Assembly: GCF_000615285.1 (NCBI RefSeq)
Contig: NZ_BALU01000014.1
Span: 1-59,281 of the forward strand
Source of the DNA: Lactobacillus kitasatonis DSM 16761 = JCM 1039
Lineage (GTDB): Bacteria; Bacillota; Bacilli; Lactobacillales; Lactobacillaceae
Length of the DNA stretch: 59,281 nt
Direction of reading: 5' to 3'
In this document: positions 54,609 to 59,281 of the stretch, in pieces
Layout of the letters: each line of letters opens with the position of its first letter
Numbering within the stretch: the first letter of the stretch is position 1
Notes under the pieces: model-generated
The model's input: only the letters and a program-made list of their open reading frames with translations
What the model was told of the DNA's origin: nothing
Databases searched by the model: none
Position numbers and translations under genes: made by a program

Positions 54609-56489
54609 TTATAATAATTGTTTCATCTGATCAACAACTTGATCGGCATCCAATCCAACAACAATGTCAATTTCGTTATTGTCCTTGTGTTGAACTTCGT
54701 ATGAATCTGCGATCTTCTTGAATTCAGAATCTGGAGCAACTTTCTTAGTGTCAAAGACGTGAGTTCTTACTCTAGTTGAGCAAGCAATTACATCCTTAAT
54801 GTTTTCGCCACCACCAAGAAGGTCAACGATACCTGTAGCTCTCTCAATGTATGGATTATCTTGTTCAGTTGAAACCTTAGCGTCACTGCCGCTTTGTTGC
54901 ATCAATTGAGTCATTTCGTCCAAAACTTGAGGAACGTCAAGACCCACAATAACTTGTAATGCTTTACCGTGGTGAACAACGTTAACAGCCTTGTTAGCCT
55001 TAAATTGTGAGTCTGGAGCAACCTTGCTTGGATCAGCAACAGATACACGTAATCTAGTAGCACATGATGACAATTCAGTAATGTTTGAAGCACCACCTAA
55101 TAAGTCAAGGTATGCAGTAGCTCTTGCGATGTAAGGATCGTTTGCATCCTTACCTGCTGCCTTAGCAGCCATCTTTTGCTTGTATTCTTTCTTGTTGATA
55201 AGTTTAACGTCTTCGTCATCAGCTTCACGACCTGGAGTGATGTAGTTGAACTTTTCAATCATGATCTTGAATACGAAGTAAGTAACGATACCGAAGATAA
55301 TACCAACGATAAATTGCATTACATATGTTTGCCAGTGGTGTTCCCAAAGTGGCAACCAGTTCATTGATGCGATACCAATGGCACCGTCTGACATGAAACC
55401 TCTTAAACCCAAGGCCCACATTACAGTGTTCATAGTAGCTGACAATACTGAGTAAATTACCCAAAGTACAGGAGCTGCGAACAAGTAAGTAAAGTCAATA
55501 GGTTCAGTAATACCAGCTAATACTGAGGTCAAAGCAGCTGGGATAAGCAAAGCTGAAGTTTGCTTCTTCTTGTTCTTCTTAGCAGTTGCGTAGAAGGCAA
55601 GACAGATAAATGGTACTAAGAATACCTTTTCGTTACCGTAAAGTTGGAATCCTTCAACTGAAGCAATTTGTGAAAGTGGTTTAGTACTTGCAGCGTATTC
55701 AGCAAGGTGTTTCAACCAGTATGGTTGCAAACCGCCGGCAACAACGGCTGGACCGAATTGGAATGGAATGTATACCAAGTGGTGAAGACCAGTAGGAATC
55801 AATACACGGTTCAAGAATTGGTAAATCCAAACACCGATAAATCCACTATCTACGATGAAGTGTTGCATGCTGGTGATACCCATTTGAACTTTTGGCCAGC
55901 CCCAGCAGGTAATGAGTGCTAAGGGAATCATTACGAAGAATGCTAAAGCGTAGACATAAGTTGAACCTTGGAAAGTACCAAGCCAGTCTGGCAACTTCTT
56001 GTCAAAGTACTTGTTGTGTAGCCATACAACGATCAAAGCAACAACCAAGGCACCTAAGATACTAGTGTCAAGAGTCTTGATACCAGCAATGTTAGTTAAA
56101 CCGTGGTTAGTAGCGTTAGCAACAATTTGAATCTTGTCAAAGTTAGGAATACCAAATGCTGCACCCCAGTGGGTAAGCATTGCACCGATGAAGTAGTTGT
56201 AAGTCAAGTAAGCGATAACTGCTTCCATGGCTGCTCTACCTCTAGCCTTGTTGGCTAAACCGATTGGCAAACCTACAGTAAACAAAATACCTTCTTGGTT
56301 GAAGACTGTCCAACCACCAGCTGAAATTGTGTCCCAAACTGAGTTCCATGTAGTTCCCGGATTGGCAATTGAACCAAACAGAGTCGGGTTATTGAACAAA
56401 CTACCTAAAGCTACGACAATACCCGCAAACGAGAACAGCATAACTGGGACGAACATAGCGGCCCCAAACCGCTGAATCTTTTGCATCAT
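54609..56489 (-). CDS. PTS EIICB with two tandem EIIB domains (maltose/alpha-glucoside-like)
   Basis: This 626-residue sugar permease of the glucose superfamily has an EIIC membrane domain in residues 1-430 with about ten spans and the conserved region GITEPIDFTYLFAAP. Two complete EIIB domains follow. The first has phospho-Cys476 (SSCATRLRV) and the second Cys570 (IACSTRVRT); both begin with a PYI-RAT-LDLLGG-N pattern. A single EIIB is usual. The regulator pairing suggests an alpha-glucoside-type substrate, but no phospho-glucosidase is near. GAGAGG precedes the two ATG codons (56489 or 56486). Expression is probably controlled by the cre-like promoter and long leader. Confidence 0.88.
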   Translation of the reverse strand: MMQKIQRFGAAMFVPVMLFSFAGIVVALGSLFNNPTLFGSIANPGTTWNSVWDTISAGGWTVFNQEGILFTVGLPIGLANKARGRAAMEAVIAYLTYNYFIGAMLTHWGAAFGIPNFDKIQIVANATNHGLTNIAGIKTLDTSILGALVVALIVVWLHNKYFDKKLPDWLGTFQGSTYVYALAFFVMIPLALITCWGWPKVQMGITSMQHFIVDSGFIGVWIYQFLNRVLIPTGLHHLVYIPFQFGPAVVAGGLQPYWLKHLAEYAASTKPLSQIASVEGFQLYGNEKVFLVPFICLAFYATAKKNKKKQTSALLIPAALTSVLAGITEPIDFTYLFAAPVLWVIYSVLSATMNTVMWALGLRGFMSDGAIGIASMNWLPLWEHHWQTYVMQFIVGIIFGIVTYFVFKIMIEKFNYITPGREADDEDVKLINKKEYKQKMAAKAAGKDANDPYIARATAYLDLLGGASNITELSSCATRLRVSVADPSKVAPDSQFKANKAVNVVHHGKALQVIVGLDVPQVLDEMTQLMQQSGSDAKVSTEQDNPYIERATGIVDLLGGGENIKDVIACSTRVRTHVFDTKKVAPDSEFKKIADSYEVQHKDNNEIDIVVGLDADQVVDQMKQLL

Positions 56490-56716
56490 AATAATTTACC
56501 TCTCAAAGAAAGAAATTAAATAAATTAACTGATTCTTGCGCTTACACCTATATCTTATTTCATTAAATCCAGTTAGTTGGAAGGTGCTCGAAAACAACTA
56601 ACATCTACTTATGAAATAGCTCATAAGTATTACTCCTCGAATAAATCGATCGAGATAGAAACCTAAGTGATATCAAATTTAGATCTTGCTCTATCTCTCG
56701 TAGCTAGCTTACATTT
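56490..56716 (-). promoter_or_regulatory. Long structured leader of the EIICB gene
   Basis: About 220 nt of untranslated leader precede EIICB. In transcript order it has a GAGATAGA/TCTATCTC hairpin (56652-56697), a 9-bp TACTTATGA/TCATAAGTA hairpin (56606-56629) and a GTTAGTTG/CAACTAAC hairpin (56572-56602). A short ORF with a strong ribosome binding site overlaps the last two. The loop of the third hairpin contains ACCTTC, which could pair with the EIICB ribosome binding site (AGAGGT). No T-run follows the hairpins, so translational rather than termination control is more likely. Confidence 0.4.
56598..56624 (-). CDS. Possible 8-residue leader peptide upstream of EIICB
   Basis: ATG at 56624 lies 8 nt after GAGGAG (56638-56633) and opens an 8-codon ORF, MSYFISRC, ending in TAG at 56598. 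Its codons run through the middle hairpin and its stop lies in an arm of the next hairpin. The ribosome binding site is better than that of many full genes in this window. Whether it is translated is inference. Confidence 0.3.
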   Translation of the reverse strand: MSYFISRC

Positions 56717-56718
56717 TA

Positions 56719-56747
56719 TTTATACCATAGTTTCTTCCTTATGTAAG
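56719..56747 (-). promoter_or_regulatory. Promoter of the PTS locus
   Basis: On the minus strand CTTACA (-35), 17 nt and TATAAA (-10, preceded by TGG) form a plausible promoter. Transcription would start near 56712. Confidence 0.55.
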
Positions 56748-56757
56748 CGTTTTTACA
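56742..56757 (-). promoter_or_regulatory. cre-like palindrome over the -35 box
   Basis: TGTAAGCGTTTTTACA on the plus strand has TGTAA/TTACA arms and the CG core of a cre but is two bases longer than the consensus. It overlaps the -35, so CcpA binding there would repress the PTS locus. The stretch from here to 56990 holds no gene that I can see. Confidence 0.45.
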
Positions 56758-56990
56758 AATGCTGACTTAGTGTTTCATGGTATTACCGGATTATTTCATT
56801 TGCTGAAATATTTTTCAGTGCTTTGATCTATCTAGACCGATTTTTTCAGAGCCATTTAACCCTTTAATAGCCTATGTTTAACAAATTGCTTTACATACGA
56901 ATTTTCTCTGTTAAGAAATATGCTATGCACATAAGCTATAAATATACATAAAAATAAATGCAAAATATTTCGGCTTTTCTGAAACAAAAG

Positions 56991-57024
56991 AAACGAGTGC
57001 GAATCACTTTCACACTCGTTTTTT
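56991..57024. terminator. Hairpin terminator after the patatin-like gene
   Basis: AAACGAGTG/CACTCGTTT (9 bp) with a 13-nt loop is followed on the plus side by T6. On the minus strand, where the patatin-like gene ends 22 bp before, the tail is TTTCTTTTG, less perfect but usable. Confidence 0.65.
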
Positions 57025-57046
57025 ACTTATAATTTCATTCAAAATA

Positions 57047-57895
57047 TTAATCTTTCAAATATTCCACCAATCCTGGCAAAATCTTTTTTCCTTCTTCACA
57101 CCCAACTTCATACACACACTTGATCTCATCTTTATCAGACTCGACAGTGCCGATATTAAGCGGATATGGCGGTCTAATTACAAAAGTTTCACCATTATCC
57201 TCATCTCGCTGTATCTCGTCTAGAACGGCATTATAGTCCTCTGCTCTAGTCGCCAATTTCTTCAAAACAGCAGGATATTCACGCAAAATAACTTTTTCAA
57301 TTGGAAACAGCTTGCTCTGCTTCTTGCGATATTCCTTAGGTTGCGTTGTAATGACAACCTTTTTATCAAAATTATTTTTCACCAAAAAATCATATGGAAC
57401 TGAGTCTGAAACACCGCCATCAAAATAGTAATGACCTTTAATTGCGACAGGATGGGCAAAAAATGGAATTGAAGACGATGCTCTAATCCATTCCAAATCA
57501 ACGTAGCCAGCATCCCTCAACTTATGATAAACAGGCTCACCCGTTGCCGCATCAGTAGCCACGCACCAAAACTCCATCGGATTTGCCATAAACGTTTTCT
57601 TATCAAAAACATCTAGCTTTTCAGGAATAATATGGAAGCAAAAATTTTCCGCATATAAATTTCCTGATCTACGCCAGGACTTCCAACTGGCATAGTATGG
57701 CTTACCTGCAAAACGCAAATTATAACGCAATACTCTTCCAATTTGCTTTGACTTCATATTCACGCCAAAAGCTGCACCAGCTGAAACGCCAACCGCTGCG
57801 TCAAACGTAACGTTATCTTCCATTAACACGTCGAGCACGCCTGCAGTAAAAAGCCCCCGCATCGCGCCGCCTTCTAGTACCAACCCTGTTTTCAT
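57047..57895 (-). CDS. Patatin-like phospholipase family protein
   Basis: This 282-residue serine hydrolase of the patatin fold is likely a cytoplasmic lipid acyl hydrolase. The oxyanion loop is EGGAMRGLFTAGV (residues 8-20), the nucleophile elbow G-V-S-A-G lies near residue 40, and the catalytic Asp is in DGGVSDSVPYD. GGAGGG precedes the ATG. Its upstream region is only about 40 bp long before the putative end of the IS element. Confidence 0.9.
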   Translation of the reverse strand: MKTGLVLEGGAMRGLFTAGVLDVLMEDNVTFDAAVGVSAGAAFGVNMKSKQIGRVLRYNLRFAGKPYYASWKSWRRSGNLYAENFCFHIIPEKLDVFDKKTFMANPMEFWCVATDAATGEPVYHKLRDAGYVDLEWIRASSSIPFFAHPVAIKGHYYFDGGVSDSVPYDFLVKNNFDKKVVITTQPKEYRKKQSKLFPIEKVILREYPAVLKKLATRAEDYNAVLDEIQRDEDNGETFVIRPPYPLNIGTVESDKDEIKCVYEVGCEEGKKILPGLVEYLKD

Positions 57896-57936
57896 TTTGT
57901 CCCTCCACCAAATAAAAAAGACCTATATTTTTAGTA

Positions 57937-57960
57937 CAATGTCATTAAGTTAAGACATTG
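57937..57960. repeat. Inverted repeat at the likely IS end
   Basis: CAATGTC-N10-GACATTG is a perfect 7-bp inverted repeat between the patatin-like gene and the transposase. It may be at or near the IS terminus; the other end of the element lies outside the window, so it cannot be confirmed. Confidence 0.4.
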
Positions 57961-57982
57961 ACTAATCTAATGACACTTTTTG

Positions 57983-58025
57983 AGACATTTATCGAATTAT
58001 TTTATTCGATAAATGTCTTTTTTTT
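57983..58025 (+). terminator. Strong hairpin terminator facing into the IS
   Basis: A 15-bp perfect stem (57983-57997 with 58004-58018) with a 6-nt loop is followed by T7 on the plus strand only. It therefore stops transcription coming from the patatin side into the transposase gene in antisense. Confidence 0.8.
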
Positions 58026-58068
58026 GATAGCACAAATAAGCCATCTTAAGATAGCCGTTTAAATTAGT

Positions 58069-59280
58069 TCAAGCTGCTAGACGATAAGGAAAGCCAACTA
58101 CTAATTTAACTTTTAGATTTCGTTTATCTTTTCTTCCTGGTCGAATGGGCGTTAAATAAAATGCTACATCCAGCAGTAATTGTGTGAAGTTTTTATCTGA
58201 ATTATCACTTATACTAAAATATCGTCGCCAGATACAACAGGCCATTTTAAAATCTATTCGATATTGATATTTTCCCTGAGTATACGCTTTTGAGCTCGCA
58301 ATTATTGATAAACTTACGGCATTATACATTGCAAAATGGGCGTATATTTCCATATAAACAAATTGATCTTTTTTAGAATGAAACTGTATGCCGCTTAAGT
58401 CATATTTAAGCTCCCTAAAAGAAGTTTCTATTCCCCAGCGAAGATGATAGATCTCTTTCATTCTAGCTAGAGGATATTCATTTCGATCTAAATTGGTGAT
58501 GAGGACTTCCCACTCATCGTCTGAACCTGGTGGATTGATTCTAAACTTACAAACTCTAAATCTAACATCACACATATCCTCAAAATCCCAGCGTTGATCT
58601 CTGGTATTTTTAGAACGAACAGCTTTATAGTGATGCTTTTTGTGAAGAATCAGGTGAAGAAACTTTTCTGTATCTTTATGGGTGACATAATAATAATGTG
58701 ACGAAGTTACTCTGCATGATAAGTCAATATCGTATTCATGATTCGACATAGCTACAATTTCTTTAAAAGCACCATCTCCGGATTTTGATCGCATAACATA
58801 GTGGCAATGTTTTAATCGATTGCAATTTTCAATTAAATTAAAGCTAATGTAGCCACGATCCATCAGGACTAGAAAATCTTTTTCTTGTTGGGCTAATTTC
58901 TTTAACATAGTTAAGGCTGCCTCACGTTCATCCATTTTTTGTCTAGGTTGGATAACCATGTCTAAATATAATTTATTCAAGACATCATAAAGAGCATTTA
59001 CATGAAGTTGACAGTATATTCGACCATCTTTACCTCGAAAAATATTTTCTGATTCGGGATTAAAAGGTTGATCAAAATCAGAGCCATCAATCGCAACAAC
59101 TAAGTATTGATTATCTAATAATTGCAGTGCATTATTTGCCCGGCTAAGTTCTAACATAATTTCTTTAAAGCATTCAGGCTTTAATTTAGCCTTTTGTTGT
59201 TCAAAAGCCGAAGCAGTCATTCTAGAATTTATGTCAGGAAAAGCATGAAAAATTTCCGAATTCAGGCTGCCAGCTCCCAT
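58069..59280 (-). CDS. IS4-family transposase, N-terminus beyond the window edge
   Basis: This DDE transposase cuts and joins IS ends. The visible 403 residues include first Asp VVAIDGSDF, second Asp LVLMDRGYI, and the IS4 signature Y-(2)-R-(3)-E-(6)-K, seen exactly as YHLRWGIETSFRELK. The open frame begins at the very last bases of the window with MGAGSLNSE, which is likely internal, so the gene continues past the edge. No frameshift is seen in the visible part. Confidence 0.9.
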   Translation of the reverse strand: MGAGSLNSEIFHAFPDINSRMTASAFEQQKAKLKPECFKEIMLELSRANNALQLLDNQYLVVAIDGSDFDQPFNPESENIFRGKDGRIYCQLHVNALYDVLNKLYLDMVIQPRQKMDEREAALTMLKKLAQQEKDFLVLMDRGYISFNLIENCNRLKHCHYVMRSKSGDGAFKEIVAMSNHEYDIDLSCRVTSSHYYYVTHKDTEKFLHLILHKKHHYKAVRSKNTRDQRWDFEDMCDVRFRVCKFRINPPGSDDEWEVLITNLDRNEYPLARMKEIYHLRWGIETSFRELKYDLSGIQFHSKKDQFVYMEIYAHFAMYNAVSLSIIASSKAYTQGKYQYRIDFKMACCIWRRYFSISDNSDKNFTQLLLDVAFYLTPIRPGRKDKRNLKVKLVVGFPYRLAA

Positions 59281-59281
59281 T

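Larger units (their letters stand above)
57937..59281 (-). mobile_element. IS4-family insertion sequence, 5' part outside the window
   Basis: The element is inferred from the IS4-type transposase at 58069-59280, a strong hairpin beyond its stop, and an inverted repeat that could mark its end. The right-hand boundary is beyond 59281, so length, terminal repeats and target duplication are not visible. Confidence 0.6.

Noticed and set aside
56490..56716. T-box or known metabolite riboswitch in the EIICB leader
   Set aside because: No T-box sequence or other riboswitch core that I know is present, and no terminator with a T-run lies before the gene.
1..59281. CRISPR array, restriction-modification or toxin-antitoxin locus
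   Set aside because: No regularly spaced repeats, cas-like, methylase or paired small toxin-antitoxin genes were found on either strand.

Overview
The window looks like the chromosome of a Lactobacillus of the acidophilus/helveticus group. The evidence is AT-rich DNA, a mevalonate pathway instead of the MEP pathway, an oleate hydratase, an Spx/MecA/CoiA/SpxH cluster, PTS-centred sugar uptake, CIRCE control of a clp gene, and an IS4-type transposase. L. helveticus is a reasonable guess because of the many broken genes and the IS element, but the species is inferred, not shown. Most genes lie on the minus strand.

Layout. 1-7.5 kb (minus): ftsK, yfmF, yfmH, an SDR gene, rodZ and pgsA, in the order usual for Firmicutes just upstream of recA. 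7.5-13 kb (minus): DUF1149, trmL, AI-2E exporter, an orphan sorbitol-type EIIA and a P-type cation ATPase. 13-16.7 kb: a lactonase, a TVP38/VTT membrane protein and a broken oleate hydratase. 16.8-22.7 kb: rluD-type gene, nadK and relQ (minus); CYTH protein and SpxH-like adaptor (plus); coiA, mecA and spx (minus). 22.9-28 kb: ptsHI, a small unknown gene, CIRCE-controlled clpE and DUF1827. 28-36 kb: prfC, a CBS/CorC protein, unknown genes, recX, rlmD, a broken alpha/beta hydrolase and a structured gene-free stretch. 35.7-44.3 kb: mvaS, mvaA, thiolase, galU, YihY, map, flavodoxin, GtrA and wecB. 44.4-56.5 kb: tRNA-Arg(CCT), a cellobiose-type EIIC, a DEAD-box helicase, a GH25-like protein, an APC permease, hpt, a CNNM-type protein, a nitroreductase and a four-gene PTS locus. 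57-59.3 kb: a patatin-like protein and the 3' part of an IS4-family element that runs off the window.

How the genes work together. The upper mevalonate genes (thiolase, mvaA, mvaS) form one operon for isoprenoid precursors. The general PTS proteins (ptsHI) would energise the PTS genes at 44.8 and 52.7-56.5 kb. Spx, MecA and SpxH are proteolysis and stress adaptors that act with Clp proteases, near clpE and the alarmone synthase relQ.

The most striking features are as follows. (1) Eleven single-base frameshifts in 59 kb, several in genes expected to be important (ftsK, clpE, relQ), so either gene decay or indel-type sequence error. (2) A PTS permease with two EIIB domains whose roughly 220-nt leader carries a cre-like promoter, three hairpins and an 8-codon leader ORF with a strong ribosome binding site. 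(3) A 400-bp gene-free stretch (33964-34360) with a consensus cre, a good promoter, many nested helices and a terminator, which could be an unannotated regulatory RNA.
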